Positions 8,758 to 17,866 of a stretch of DNA of 64,000 nt are shown piece by piece. Numbering within the stretch: the first letter of the stretch is position 1; the number at the start of each line of letters is the position of its first letter. This stretch comes from Aureibaculum algae (lineage in GTDB: Bacteria > Bacteroidota > Bacteroidia > Flavobacteriales > Flavobacteriaceae), in the NCBI RefSeq assembly GCF_006065315.1, contig NZ_CP040749.1, positions 4,982,001 to 5,046,000 of the forward strand. Reading direction: 5' to 3'. The notes under the pieces were generated by a model. It did no database searches and was not told the DNA's origin. It saw only the letters and a list, made by a program, of their open reading frames with translations. The translations under genes were made by a program, and so were the position numbers.

Positions 8758-10074
8758 TTAAATCAATTCTAACTTTAGAATAGTTTTTGTGCTGTCAGTT
8801 ACTTTAAATCTTTCATCAAACCTGGAATTAACAACCCAAACAATTTTATCATCTGAAATTAATACCCAAGTATTTTCTTTGTCAAATAAAGAGTATTTCT
8901 GGTCTTTAAAAAATTTACTTAATTTCTTTTTACCCTGCATCCCAAAAGGATAAAAATAATCACCATGTTGCCATTTTCTTAGAGTTATTGGCCATTTCAA
9001 TTGATCAGCATCTACAAATATTATATGTGATTCCTTTACAGGATAAAAGTTATCAGATTTGGTGATTTTAAGTTGAAAAGATGCTGTTTGAATACTACTT
9101 GGAAAGCTATGTAAAGTATAAATTTCATTTCCAGGTTCAACTAATATTGGCGATATAATTAAAAAATCTCTATCCTTAAGAATACGATGTGAGTTACTCA
9201 CAACAAATTTACCTGCTTGTGCCTCCAACAAATTATAAATATCATCCCAAGCCGTAAAATTGTAATCCTTTAAAATCTCATATAGTAGGGCTTTACTATG
9301 TGCCAATTTTTTAAGCTCAGTAATATCTAGTTTTAGAATACCATTAGCATCAGAATGCACAACTTTGAGCTTTATGTTTTCTAAAGATGCTGCAACTATT
9401 TGTTGTGTATCTTGTAGGTGATGAATAGTGGTTGAAAAAGTATCTAAAAACCGTGGGTTGATTGATTTTAAAGCAGGAATCACATCATGTCTTAATTTAT
9501 TTCTTAGATATTTAGTTTCTGCATTTGAAGCGTCTTCTCTCCAACTTAAATTTTGTTTTCGAGCATATTGCTCAATTTGATTTCTACTAAAAGGCAACAA
9601 AGGCCTTACGATAGCTCCATTTTTTTCTGGAATACCTGTCAACCCATTTAAACCTGTACCTCTACTTAAATTGATTAAAAAAGTTTCCAAATTATCGTCG
9701 GCATGATGTCCCGTTACTATATAATCTAGATTGTTATCAACTAATAGATTTTTAAACCAGTTATATCGTAATTCTCTAGCTGCTAATTGAATGGATAACT
9801 TTTCCGCTTTTGCAATAGTTTTGGTATCAAACCTCTTTGTAAACAGAGGTATTTGAATTCTACTCGCCATTTCGGTTACAAAAACCTCATCTTGATTAGC
9901 ATCAGCCCCTCTTAATTGAAAATTACAATGGGCTAATGAAATGTCAAATTCCAATTCATTTAACAGTTCAGCAAGTACAACGCTATCTACACCTCCTGAA
10001 ATGGCAATAAGTAACTTTTTATCTTTTAGATAAGAAAAATTAGTGGCGATATGTTCAGAAAACTGATCTAACAA
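8758..10074 (-). CDS. tilS: tRNA(Ile)-lysidine synthetase
   Basis: Attaches lysine to C34 of the CAU-anticodon tRNA-Ile so that it reads AUA; essential and cytoplasmic. The PP-loop SGGVDS is at residues 26-31 when translation starts at the TTG at 10074. A TGHHADDNLETFLINLSRGTGLNGLTG-type region and the C-terminal TilS domain (WQHGDYFYPFGMQGKKKLSKFF) follow. The frame stays open to a TTG at 10122, but those extra 16 codons run through the hppA terminator hairpin (10103-10140). The family N-terminus (M-L-x-x-F-x-x-H-I) lines up with 10074, so I prefer that start with moderate confidence. It is about 438 residues long, normal for the family. Confidence 0.93.
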   Translation of the reverse strand: MLDQFSEHIATNFSYLKDKKLLIAISGGVDSVVLAELLNELEFDISLAHCNFQLRGADANQDEVFVTEMASRIQIPLFTKRFDTKTIAKAEKLSIQLAARELRYNWFKNLLVDNNLDYIVTGHHADDNLETFLINLSRGTGLNGLTGIPEKNGAIVRPLLPFSRNQIEQYARKQNLSWREDASNAETKYLRNKLRHDVIPALKSINPRFLDTFSTTIHHLQDTQQIVAASLENIKLKVVHSDANGILKLDITELKKLAHSKALLYEILKDYNFTAWDDIYNLLEAQAGKFVVSNSHRILKDRDFLIISPILVEPGNEIYTLHSFPSSIQTASFQLKITKSDNFYPVKESHIIFVDADQLKWPITLRKWQHGDYFYPFGMQGKKKLSKFFKDQKYSLFDKENTWVLISDDKIVWVVNSRFDERFKVTDSTKTILKLELI

Positions 10075-10102
10075 AACTTTGTAAAGATAATGGTTATAAA
10101 GC

Positions 10103-10140
10103 AAAAAAACCGTCTCTTCCAAAGTATTAGGATGAGACGG
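10103..10140 (-). terminator. Rho-independent terminator of hppA
   Basis: The stem has arms 10110-10120 and 10130-10140 (10 of 11 pairs) with a 9-base loop. On the minus strand it is followed by seven T (10109-10103). It lies 28 bases after the hppA stop codon and overlaps the upstream open end of the tilS frame. Confidence 0.88.
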
Positions 10141-10167
10141 CTTTTGAATATTTATTTAATCTATTAT

Positions 10168-12549
10168 TTAGTCTTCGTAATGATTGGCAACTAATAAATC
10201 AACATCGTCACCTTCTACAGTTTCAACAGTAACGTCTTTTACACCATCTACCTCTGTAGTCGTGATAACAGTCGCATTTTTTTCACCGTTTTCTTTTTTA
10301 ACCAAAACTTTCATTTCTTTATTTACGTCGTCAGCAACTGAAATTACAGTCTCTTGTTGAGCTGGCGTACCTTCGTTAATATACGCTGTTACAGTTTCAG
10401 CAGAAATTGCAATACTAGGAGCAATAACTAAAGCTACCACCGACATTAGTTTTAAAAGAATGTTTAAAGAAGGACCAGACGTATCTTTAAAAGGATCTCC
10501 AACAGTATCTCCTACAACAGCTGCCTTATGAGCGTCTGTTCCTTTACGACCTTCCTCTTCTATTGTTTTCTTTGCATTATCCCAAGCACCACCTGCGTTA
10601 GATTGAAAAATTGCCATCAACACACCACAAGTGGTTACACCTGCTAATACGCCTCCTAACATTTCAGCACCACCAATAAAACCAACTGCTACAGGTACAG
10701 CAATTGCTAATAACCCTGGTAATACCATTTCTCTTATTGAAGCTTTTGTAGAAATATCAATACATTTTCCATAATCTGCTACACCATCAGCAGCATCAAA
10801 AATAGCTCTATCTTCTTTAGAAGCTTTAGTCATATCAGAATCATACTTACGCATAATTCCTAATGCAGCTTTTAATTCTGGTATGTCTCTAAACTGACGT
10901 CTAACCTCTTCAATCATCGCCATTGCAGCACGACCAACAGCATTCATTGACAAGGCTGAGAATACAAATGGTAACATACCACCTACTAGAAGACCTGCCA
11001 TAATTTTAGGCTGAGATACATCAATTGCAATAACACCTGCAGTCTTCATAAAAGCCGCAAATAAAGCTAAGGCAGTTAATGCTGCTGAAGCGATAGCAAA
11101 ACCTTTACCAACCGCCGCAGTTGTATTACCCACTGCATCTAATTTATCTGTACGTTGACGAACTTCACTTGGTAATTCAGCCATTTCAGCAATACCACCT
11201 GCATTATCACAAATTGGACCATAAGCATCTACTGCCAATTGAATCCCTGTATTTGCTAACATACCAACTGCAGCAATCGCGATACCATATAATCCTGCAA
11301 AATGATGAGATACCATAATAGCAGCAGCAATCAAAAGAATAGGAATCATCGTAGACATCATACCCACACCTAGACCAGCAATAATATTTGTAGCTGCTCC
11401 TGTTTCAGATTGTTTAACAATTGACATTACAGGCTTTTTACCTGTAGCTGTGTAATACTCCGTTATTTTACCAACACCTAAACCAGCAACTAAACCAGCA
11501 ATTGTTGCCCAGAATACACCCATTGCTCCGAATGGCAATTCTGCATGAGATTCAGGAATTAATGCATTTATAATAAAATAAGATGCCACAACCATTAATC
11601 CTGCCGAACCAAATTCGCCAATATTTAATGCTGTTTGTGGGTTTCCACCATCTTTTACTCTTACAAAAAAAGTTCCTAGTATAGACATTATTATACCTAC
11701 GGCCCCAAGAACTAAAGGTAAATATACAGCACCTAAACCATCAAAATCAGGAGTTAAAATAAAAGCCCCTAACACCATTGTTCCTATAATAGAACCTACA
11801 TAAGATTCGAATAAATCAGCCCCCATACCAGCAACGTCTCCAACATTATCACCAACATTATCGGCAATAGTTGCAGGGTTTAACGGATGATCTTCTGGAA
11901 TACCAGCTTCCACTTTACCAACTAAATCTGCACCAACGTCGGCTGCTTTTGTATAAATACCTCCACCTACACGAGCAAACAATGCAATTGAAGATGCTCC
12001 TAATGAAAATCCTGAAAGTACATTTAATACCATCGATAGATTTTCAGCTTTTAAGTCGACTGATAAACCTGTTGACGGCCACATAAATTGATATGCCATA
12101 AATAAACCACTTAATCCCAAAATACCTAAACCTACAACGCCTAATCCCATTACAGCACCACCAGCAAAGGCTACTTCTAAGGCTCGCCCTAATGATGTCC
12201 TTGCAGCTTCAGTAGTTCTAACATTTGCTTTGGTTGCTACTTTCATTCCTATAAATCCTGCTAAGGCAGAACATATAGCTCCAATAATAAATGATACTGC
12301 TACCATGCCATTAGACCCTACTTCATTTGTTCCTTTAAAGAACAGTAAGACAGCAACTGCAGCAACAAAAATTGCTAAAACCTTGTATTCGGCTTTTAAA
12401 AATGCCATGGCACCATCAGCAATATTCTTAGCGATACGTGACATTTTTTCATTACCAACTTCTTGCTTTGAAACCCATCCGCTTTTTAGAAAAACGAAAA
12501 TTAAAGCTACAACACCAAATAGTGGTAAAAATTTTATTATTAATTCCAT
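10168..12549 (-). CDS. hppA: Membrane-bound ion-translocating pyrophosphatase
   Basis: Couples hydrolysis of pyrophosphate to export of H+ or Na+ across the inner membrane. The 793 residues contain about 16 membrane helices. Hallmark substrate motifs are visible: [24 protein letters not shown] in the first half and [18 protein letters not shown] near the end. The motif [11 protein letters not shown] has Ala where K+-independent enzymes have Lys, so this is probably the K+-dependent type; whether it pumps H+ or Na+ cannot be decided here. A hydrophilic acidic tail of about 70 residues follows the last helix (after [14 protein letters not shown]) and is unusual for the core family. The gene sits next to the soluble pyrophosphatase gene ppa. 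Its leader has a small hairpin and the gene ends in a clear terminator. Confidence 0.96.
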   Translation of the reverse strand: MELIIKFLPLFGVVALIFVFLKSGWVSKQEVGNEKMSRIAKNIADGAMAFLKAEYKVLAIFVAAVAVLLFFKGTNEVGSNGMVAVSFIIGAICSALAGFIGMKVATKANVRTTEAARTSLGRALEVAFAGGAVMGLGVVGLGILGLSGLFMAYQFMWPSTGLSVDLKAENLSMVLNVLSGFSLGASSIALFARVGGGIYTKAADVGADLVGKVEAGIPEDHPLNPATIADNVGDNVGDVAGMGADLFESYVGSIIGTMVLGAFILTPDFDGLGAVYLPLVLGAVGIIMSILGTFFVRVKDGGNPQTALNIGEFGSAGLMVVASYFIINALIPESHAELPFGAMGVFWATIAGLVAGLGVGKITEYYTATGKKPVMSIVKQSETGAATNIIAGLGVGMMSTMIPILLIAAAIMVSHHFAGLYGIAIAAVGMLANTGIQLAVDAYGPICDNAGGIAEMAELPSEVRQRTDKLDAVGNTTAAVGKGFAIASAALTALALFAAFMKTAGVIAIDVSQPKIMAGLLVGGMLPFVFSALSMNAVGRAAMAMIEEVRRQFRDIPELKAALGIMRKYDSDMTKASKEDRAIFDAADGVADYGKCIDISTKASIREMVLPGLLAIAVPVAVGFIGGAEMLGGVLAGVTTCGVLMAIFQSNAGGAWDNAKKTIEEEGRKGTDAHKAAVVGDTVGDPFKDTSGPSLNILLKLMSVVALVIAPSIAISAETVTAYINEGTPAQQETVISVADDVNKEMKVLVKKENGEKNATVITTTEVDGVKDVTVETVEGDDVDLLVANHYED

Positions 12550-12579
12550 AGAGTATAAATTAGGTTAGTTTAAGTTTCA

Positions 12580-12602
12580 GACGTTTTTGAGTTTCAAACG
12601 TC
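12580..12602 (-). promoter_or_regulatory. Hairpin in the hppA leader
   Basis: Arms 12580-12586 and 12596-12602 form a 7-bp stem between the -7 element and the hppA start. The same segment contains an imperfect direct repeat (gtttcagacgt / gtttcaaacgt). A regulatory role is possible but unproven. Confidence 0.35.
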
Positions 12603-12610
12603 CATAAAAA

Positions 12611-12618
12611 CAAAAGTA
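12611..12618 (-). promoter_or_regulatory. -7 promoter element of hppA
   Basis: TACTTTTG on the minus strand matches TAnnTTTG, 61 bases before the hppA ATG. It leaves a leader of roughly 55 bases containing the hairpin at 12580-12602. Confidence 0.55.
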
Positions 12619-12634
12619 GTAAAACTGTATATAT

Positions 12635-12666
12635 AAAAAAAACTACGCTATAAAATAACGTAGTTT
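12635..12666 (-). terminator. Terminator of ppa
   Basis: An 8-bp stem (12640-12647 with 12659-12666) is followed on the minus strand by a T-run (12640-12635). It starts 29 bases after the ppa stop codon and separates ppa from the hppA promoter. Confidence 0.75.
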
Positions 12667-12694
12667 AAACAATTTATAAATAACTATTTAGAAA

Positions 12695-13225
12695 TTAAAT
12701 CGTAAAAGTTCTATTCTTTTTATGCTCACTGTCATTATATCGTTGAACACATTCATTATATATTTTCAAGGCCTCTTCAGCATTTCCCCAGCCCCCTGTA
12801 TCAACTTTCTTCTTTTCTAAATCTTTATATACCTGAAAGAAATGTTCAATTTCTTTTAATCTATGTGGATTTAAATCGCTAACATCACTATTATTACTCC
12901 AAATAGGATCTGAAACCGGTACGCAAATGATCTTTTCATCAGGTCCTTTTTCATCTGTCATATGAAAAACTCCAATTGGTCTTACTTCCATTACAACCAT
13001 TGGATAAGTTGGCTCATGTCCTAAAACTAGTACATCTAAAGGATCACTATCTAAAGCTAACGTTTCTGGTATAAACCCATAATCTCCTGGATACATCATC
13101 GATGAGAAGAGCATACGATCAAATCTTATCTTATTTAAGGCAAAATCATATTCATATTTATTTCTACTACCTTTTGGTATTTCAATCAATACATCAAATG
13201 TAACATCTTTCTTTTTTGAACTCAT
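12695..13225 (-). CDS. ppa: Soluble inorganic pyrophosphatase (family I)
   Basis: Hydrolyses pyrophosphate to two phosphates and so drives biosynthetic reactions; cytoplasmic, Mg2+-dependent. The 176 residues match the bacterial family I length. Active-site features are visible: EYDFALNKIRFDRML near the start, the YPGDYGFIPETL strand, and the metal-binding DSDPLDVLVLG motif (Asp-x-Asp-Pro-x-Asp). A second acidic cluster is in DEKGPDEKIICVP. It has its own -7 element (13247-13254) and its own terminator, so it is transcribed apart from the adjacent membrane pyrophosphatase. Having both enzymes side by side is notable: one dissipates the energy of PPi, the other conserves it. Confidence 0.97.
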   Translation of the reverse strand: MSSKKKDVTFDVLIEIPKGSRNKYEYDFALNKIRFDRMLFSSMMYPGDYGFIPETLALDSDPLDVLVLGHEPTYPMVVMEVRPIGVFHMTDEKGPDEKIICVPVSDPIWSNNSDVSDLNPHRLKEIEHFFQVYKDLEKKKVDTGGWGNAEEALKIYNECVQRYNDSEHKKNRTFTI

Positions 13226-13246
13226 TTCTCTTTATTTAATTTTTAG

Positions 13247-13254
13247 CAAAAGTA
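13247..13254 (-). promoter_or_regulatory. -7 promoter element of ppa
   Basis: TACTTTTG on the minus strand, 21 bases before the ppa ATG. Confidence 0.6.
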
Positions 13255-13395
13255 ATAAAAAAGAATAGAATTTTTTGCATCAGGTCCATATAGATATGAC
13301 CTAAAATAAAGAGCTTCTTTAATGTATGAAATACAGTACTTTGCACTTTAAAAATAAATATAACAATTAAATGTCAAGGGAATCAAAATATTTTT

Positions 13396-13403
13396 TACTT
13401 TTG
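13396..13403 (+). promoter_or_regulatory. -7 promoter element of tRNA-Leu
   Basis: TACTTTTG followed by CACC lies 42 bases before the first base of the tRNA and fits TAnnTTTG. This gives a short 5' leader to be trimmed by RNase P. Confidence 0.6.
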
Positions 13404-13445
13404 CACCCTCATATCCAACATGATATGTTAATGTATGTTTACAAT

Positions 13446-13527
13446 GCCTTGGTGGTGGAACTGGTAGACACGCTGGATTCAAAATCCAGTTCTTTCGGGA
13501 GTGTGGGTTCGATTCCCACCCAAGGTA
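13446..13527 (+). tRNA. tRNA-Leu (anticodon CAA)
   Basis: A full cloverleaf can be drawn. The acceptor stem is GCCTTGG with CCAAGGT (final G-U pair), followed by discriminator A. The D-arm is GGTAGACAC-type. The anticodon stem is CTGGA/TCCAG around the loop TTCAAAA with CAA at 13480-13482. A long variable arm (class II) and the T-arm GTGGGTTCGATTCCCAC follow. The 3' CCA is not encoded. The tRNA reads UUG codons. It precedes prs by 76 bases, so the two could share a transcript. Confidence 0.97.
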
Positions 13528-13603
13528 CTAAAAGAGTTATGAATTGTGAGTTCTGAATACGAGTGTCTAAATCTCATATATAAAGTCTAACATAGCGTTC
13601 CCT

Positions 13604-14545
13604 ATGAAACAAAAAATACCTAAACCTAAACTTTTCGCTTGTTCGCAGTCTGTTGAATTAGCTACAGAAATTGCTGCAGCCTACGGTTGTAAATTAGGTA
13701 AATCTAAAAAAAGCATCTTTAGTGATGGTGAATTTCAAGTTTCTTTTGAGGAGTCTATAAGAGGGCGTCGTATATTTATCATTGGTTCTACATTTCCTAA
13801 TTCTGATAATTTAATGGAAATGTTATTAATGATTGATGCAGCGAAACGGGCATCAGCTAGACATATAACTGCAGTTATACCATATTTTGGATGGGCTAGA
13901 CAAGATCGTAAGGACAAACCGAGAGTACCAATTGCAGCTAAATTAGTTGCTAAATTATTAGAATCTGCAGGTGCAACTCGAATTATTACAATGGACTTGC
14001 ATGCAGATCAAATTCAAGGTTTCTTTGAAAAACCTGTTGATCATCTTTTTGCTTCAACCATCTTTTTACCTGCAATTAAAGATCTTAATTTAGATAATAT
14101 TACCGTTGCTTCTCCAGACATGGGAGGTTCAAAAAGAGCGTATGCTTATTCTAAATTTTTGAAAAGCGAAGTAGTAATTTGTTACAAAGAACGTAAAAAA
14201 GCCAATGTAATTTCTCATATGGAGCTCATTGGTAATGTAGAAGGTAAAAATGTAATTCTAGTTGATGATATGATTGATACCGCCGGAACTTTAACTAAAG
14301 CTGCGGATTTAATGATGGAAAAGGGAGCTAAAAGTGTACGTGCAATTTGTACCCACCCTGTATTATCCGGTCAAGCATATGAACGAATTGAAAATTCAAA
14401 ATTAGAGGAACTTATAATTACAAACACAATACCATTAAAAAAACAAATTGATAAGATTAAAGTAGTATCTTGCGCCCCTTTATTTGCTGATATTATGCAT
14501 AAAGTACAGAATAACAATTCTATCAGTGGACAATTTTTAATGTAA
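13604..14545 (+). CDS. prs: Ribose-phosphate pyrophosphokinase
   Basis: Makes PRPP from ribose 5-phosphate and ATP, the precursor for purines, pyrimidines, NAD, histidine and tryptophan; cytoplasmic. The 313 residues match the family. Visible motifs are GKSKKSIFSDGEFQVSF near the N-terminus (ribose 5-phosphate region), PYFGWARQDRKDKPR (ATP and Mg2+ region), ITMDLHADQIQGFF, and the PRPP-binding VDDMIDTAGTLTKAA loop. The ATG start is clear. It is followed 32 bases later by rplY, a pairing I recall as common in flavobacteria. No obvious -7 element lies in the 76-base gap after the tRNA, so read-through from the tRNA promoter is possible. Confidence 0.98.
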   Translation: MKQKIPKPKLFACSQSVELATEIAAAYGCKLGKSKKSIFSDGEFQVSFEESIRGRRIFIIGSTFPNSDNLMEMLLMIDAAKRASARHITAVIPYFGWARQDRKDKPRVPIAAKLVAKLLESAGATRIITMDLHADQIQGFFEKPVDHLFASTIFLPAIKDLNLDNITVASPDMGGSKRAYAYSKFLKSEVVICYKERKKANVISHMELIGNVEGKNVILVDDMIDTAGTLTKAADLMMEKGAKSVRAICTHPVLSGQAYERIENSKLEELIITNTIPLKKQIDKIKVVSCAPLFADIMHKVQNNNSISGQFLM

Positions 14546-14577
14546 TATAAATCAGAAACAATTAAATAAATAAATAA

Positions 14578-15228
14578 ATGAAATCGATTACAATCAAAGG
14601 ATCCAAAAGAGAAATCGTAGGCAAGGTAGCAACCAAAGCTTTACGTAATGCTGGAAAGGTACCTTGCGTATTATACGGAGGAGAAAAACCTGTTCACTTT
14701 TCAGCAGAAGAATTAGAGTTCAGACATTTAATTTATACTCCAAATGTATATACTGCAACGATTGAACTAGAAGGCGGAGACAAATTTAACGCCATTGTTC
14801 AAGATATTCAATTTCATCCAGTTACGGATAAAATAATTCATATTGACTTTTATCAATTATTTGATGACAAAGCAGTATCGTTAAATATTCCTGTAAAATT
14901 AGAAGGTAGTGCCCCTGGTGTTATCAATGGTGGTGTATTGCGTTTTCCAAATCGTAGATTAAGAGTAAAAGCAATACCTGGTAATTTACCTGATTTTATA
15001 AATATTGACATTTCTAAACTTAAAATTGGAGATAAAGTATTTGTAGAATCTCTTATGACTGATGAATATGAAATTTTACATCCAGAAGACATGGTTGTTG
15101 TGCAAGTAAGAACTGCACGTGCAGCTATTGTAGTTGATGAAGAAGAAGAAGGTGAAGAAGGTGAAGAAGGTGAAGAAGGTGCAACTGCTGAAGGTGAAGA
15201 TGCCCCAGCTACAGAAGGAGAAGCTTAA
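14578..15228 (+). CDS. rplY: 50S ribosomal protein L25 / general stress protein Ctc
   Basis: Binds the 5S rRNA region of the large ribosomal subunit. The 216 residues include the L25 N-terminal domain (about 1-95, [21 protein letters not shown] start, [16 protein letters not shown]) and the TL5/Ctc beta-domain (about 96-180, [15 protein letters not shown]). This is the long Ctc form rather than short E. coli-type L25. A flexible acidic tail rich in Gly-Glu-Glu ends the protein. It is encoded partly by a perfect 9-base tandem repeat (15151-15180) and could vary in length by slippage. The gene follows prs by 32 bases and is closed by a strong terminator at 15259-15283. Confidence 0.96.
   Translation: MKSITIKGSKREIVGKVATKALRNAGKVPCVLYGGEKPVHFSAEELEFRHLIYTPNVYTATIELEGGDKFNAIVQDIQFHPVTDKIIHIDFYQLFDDKAVSLNIPVKLEGSAPGVINGGVLRFPNRRLRVKAIPGNLPDFINIDISKLKIGDKVFVESLMTDEYEILHPEDMVVVQVRTARAAIVVDEEEEGEEGEEGEEGATAEGEDAPATEGEA
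15151..15180 (+). repeat. 9-base tandem repeat in the acidic tail of L25
   Basis: GGTGAAGAA occurs three times in tandem, plus a final GGT, encoding Gly-Glu-Glu units. A GAAGAAGAAGAA run precedes it. Length changes would stay in frame. Confidence 0.9.
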
Positions 15229-15258
15229 AAATCAACTTTTCATAAATAGTTAAAAAAA

Positions 15259-15283
15259 GCCTCGCTATCGCGAGGCTTTTTTT
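15259..15283 (+). terminator. Rho-independent terminator after rplY
   Basis: A 7-bp GC-rich stem (15259-15265 with 15270-15276), a TATC loop, and seven T (15277-15283). An A-run on the other side makes it potentially bidirectional. Its T-run touches the -7 element of pth. Confidence 0.93.
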
Positions 15284-15290
15284 ATTTTTG
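15283..15290 (+). promoter_or_regulatory. -7 promoter element of pth
   Basis: TATTTTTG matches TAnnTTTG and begins on the last T of the rplY terminator, so termination and the next promoter share bases. The ATG at 15310 is 20 bases downstream. Confidence 0.6.
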
Positions 15291-15309
15291 TCATCTAAAC
15301 ACAACCAAA

Positions 15310-15936
15310 ATGGGATTGTTATCCTTTATAAAATCATTTTTAAGCATAAAAAATAATACCTCACCCGATATGAAAAAATTCTTAATTGTAGGACTAGGTA
15401 ATATTGGTTCAGAATACGACAATACTCGTCACAATATTGGATTTAAAATTTTAGATAACTTAGCTTCTAAAGAAAATATTACGTTTGAAAATAAAAAACT
15501 AGGAGCCATTAGTCAATTCAGATTTAAAGGAAGAACCTTCATTCTATTAAAACCTTCTACTTATATGAATTTGAGTGGTAAAGCTGTAAAATACTGGATG
15601 ACGAAAGAAAACATTGCTCTTGAAAATGTACTAATCATATGTGATGATTTAAACATTTCTTTCGGAACAATTAGAGTAAAGGGTAAAGGTAGTGCTGGCG
15701 GACATAATGGTCTAAAAGATATTAATGTACAATTAAACACGCAAAACTACCCTCGGTTTCGATTTGGTGTTGGTGATGAATTTAGCAAAGGCCGACAAAT
15801 TGATTATGTATTAGGTAAATGGACTCCAGAAGAAGAAACCAAGCTGGTAGAAAGATTAGATAAATCTTGTGAACTTATCAAATCTTATGGTACTGCCGGT
15901 TTAAACAATACGATGAGTGATTTTAATGGTAAATAA
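15310..15936 (+). CDS. pth: Peptidyl-tRNA hydrolase
   Basis: Releases tRNA from stalled peptidyl-tRNA; essential and cytoplasmic. The product has 208 residues. Family motifs are VGLGNIGSEYDNTRHNIGF (catalytic His), KPSTYMNLSGKAV, CDDLNISFGTIRVK and GKGSAGGHNGLKDI. The canonical start is the inner ATG at 15370 (MKKFLIVGLGN). The upstream ATG adds 20 residues (MGLLSFIKSFLSIKNN...), and I recall similar short N-terminal extensions in other flavobacterial Pth proteins. The -7 element at 15283-15290 would place the upstream ATG in the transcript, so I keep the longer form with moderate confidence. A bidirectional terminator follows. Confidence 0.95.
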   Translation: MGLLSFIKSFLSIKNNTSPDMKKFLIVGLGNIGSEYDNTRHNIGFKILDNLASKENITFENKKLGAISQFRFKGRTFILLKPSTYMNLSGKAVKYWMTKENIALENVLIICDDLNISFGTIRVKGKGSAGGHNGLKDINVQLNTQNYPRFRFGVGDEFSKGRQIDYVLGKWTPEEETKLVERLDKSCELIKSYGTAGLNNTMSDFNGK

Positions 15937-15937
15937 A

Positions 15938-15975
15938 AAAAACTCCAAAAGGACATATCTTCTTTTGGAGTTTTT
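15938..15975. terminator. Bidirectional terminator between convergent pth and glmS
   Basis: A 14-bp stem (15938-15951 with 15962-15975) is flanked by A on the left and T on the right, so it ends transcripts from both directions. It sits exactly between the two convergent stop codons. Confidence 0.92.
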
Positions 15976-16000
15976 ATTTCTTTCTAATTATCTTTTCTAT

Positions 16001-17845
16001 TTACTCAACAGTTACCGATTTTGCAAGGTTTCTAGGTTGATCAACGTTACAGTTACGCATTACCGCAATATGATACGATAAAAGTTGTAATGGAATAGTA
16101 GTCAACAATGGCGAAAATGCTTCTTCAGTATCAGGAATTTCAATAATATGATCTGCAATTCCTTTAACTGTGGTATCTCCTTCAGTTACCACCGCAATAA
16201 TTTTACCACTACGAGATTTTATTTCTTGAATATTACTTACAGTCTTTTCGTAATGCCCTCTGTTTATTGCGATTACAATTACAGGCATTCTATCATCTAT
16301 TAAGGCAATAGGTCCGTGTTTCATTTCAGCAGCAGGATAGCCTTCTGCGTGTATATAAGAGATTTCTTTTAATTTTAACGCACCTTCTAAGGCAACTGGA
16401 AAGTTATAACCTCTACCAAGGTATAAACAGTTAGTAGACAGTAAATATTCTTTAGCAATTTCTTTTACATGATCATTTACCTTTAATGCTTGTTCTACTT
16501 TTCCTGGAATTAATTCTAACTCTTGTAAATGCAATCTATAGTCAGAACTAGACATTGTTCCTTTTGCTCTCGCTAAACGTAAGGCAATTAAAGATAGAAC
16601 CGTTATTTGAGTAGTAAAAGCTTTGGTTGATGCTACACCAATTTCTGGTCCTGCATGCGTATACGCCCCTGCATGAGATTCTCTTGCAATAGATGATCCT
16701 ACCACATTACAAACTCCAAAAACAAACGCTCCTTTTTCTTTTGCTAACTTGATAGCCGCCAAGGTATCTGCAGTCTCACCAGATTGCGAAATTGCAATGA
16801 CAACATCTTTTTCAGTTATTATTGGATTTCTATATCTGAATTCAGAGGCATATTCAACCTCAACAGGTATTCTAGAAAACTCCTCAAAAATGTATTCAGC
16901 AACCAAACCTGCGTGCCAAGAAGTACCACACGCTACAATAATAATACGATCTGCGTTTAAGAACTTTTTCATATTATCTTCAACACCGGCCATTTTGATA
17001 ATTCCTTCGTCTCTTAATAATCGTCCTCTATAGGTATCTTTTATAGCTCTAGGTTGTTCATAAATTTCCTTAAGCATGAAATGCTCATAGCCACCTTTCT
17101 CTATTTGTTCAAGATTCATTTGTAATTCTTGAATATCAGCATCGACTAATGAATCATCTTTTATTTTTCTGATTTTGACATCTTTACCAACTCTAATGAT
17201 TGCCATTTCCTCATCATCCAAATAAATAGCATCTTTAGTATATTCTATAAAAGGTGAGGCATCTGAAGCTATAAAGAACTCCCTTTTATCTTTACCAACA
17301 CCAATAGCAATAGGACTCCCTAAACGTGCAACTACAATTTCATCTGGATTTCTTCTATCAAACACAGCAATAGCATATGCACCAACCACTTCATTTAAGG
17401 CTATTTGAACCGCTTTACCAAGTTTTACATTATTGTTCTTCTGAACCTCTTCTATCAGATTTATCAACACCTCAGTATCAGTATCACTATGAAAAGTATA
17501 GCCTCTATTTATTAATTCCTTTTTAATAGTATCATAATTTTCAATGATACCATTATGAACAATTACTAAATTACCTGATTGTGAAGTATGCGGATGTGAA
17601 TTTATATCATTTGGTACACCGTGAGTAGCCCATCGTGTATGACCAATTCCTAAATGACCTTCTTTATTAGTAACTTTTTCAATTAGGTCACTTACCTTAC
17701 CCTTTGTTTTTGCTAAATTTATTTGTTTGCCGTCATATAGTACAAGACCTGCACTATCATAACCTCTATATTCTAATCGTTGTAAACCATTAATAATAAT
17801 AGGATAAGCATCTCTATACCCTATATAACCTGTAATTCCACACAT
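16001..17845 (-). CDS. glmS: Glutamine--fructose-6-phosphate aminotransferase (isomerizing)
   Basis: Makes glucosamine 6-phosphate for peptidoglycan and lipid A; cytoplasmic. The 614 residues comprise a glutaminase domain with nucleophile Cys2 (MCGITGYIG; TRWATHG), two SIS domains (ISQSGETADTLAA; ASTKAFTTQ), and the conserved C-terminal LAKSVTVE tail. Length and all motifs are normal. It is last in a tight operon: the starch-synthase-like gene, the DUF4270 lipoprotein, then glmS, with gaps of about 20-30 bases. No ribozyme-like leader is visible upstream. The operon links sugar-nucleotide supply with an envelope lipoprotein of unknown role. Confidence 0.98.
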   Translation of the reverse strand: MCGITGYIGYRDAYPIIINGLQRLEYRGYDSAGLVLYDGKQINLAKTKGKVSDLIEKVTNKEGHLGIGHTRWATHGVPNDINSHPHTSQSGNLVIVHNGIIENYDTIKKELINRGYTFHSDTDTEVLINLIEEVQKNNNVKLGKAVQIALNEVVGAYAIAVFDRRNPDEIVVARLGSPIAIGVGKDKREFFIASDASPFIEYTKDAIYLDDEEMAIIRVGKDVKIRKIKDDSLVDADIQELQMNLEQIEKGGYEHFMLKEIYEQPRAIKDTYRGRLLRDEGIIKMAGVEDNMKKFLNADRIIIVACGTSWHAGLVAEYIFEEFSRIPVEVEYASEFRYRNPIITEKDVVIAISQSGETADTLAAIKLAKEKGAFVFGVCNVVGSSIARESHAGAYTHAGPEIGVASTKAFTTQITVLSLIALRLARAKGTMSSSDYRLHLQELELIPGKVEQALKVNDHVKEIAKEYLLSTNCLYLGRGYNFPVALEGALKLKEISYIHAEGYPAAEMKHGPIALIDDRMPVIVIAINRGHYEKTVSNIQEIKSRSGKIIAVVTEGDTTVKGIADHIIEIPDTEEAFSPLLTTIPLQLLSYHIAVMRNCNVDQPRNLAKSVTVE

Positions 17846-17866
17846 CGTAATTATTCTTTTTAATTA

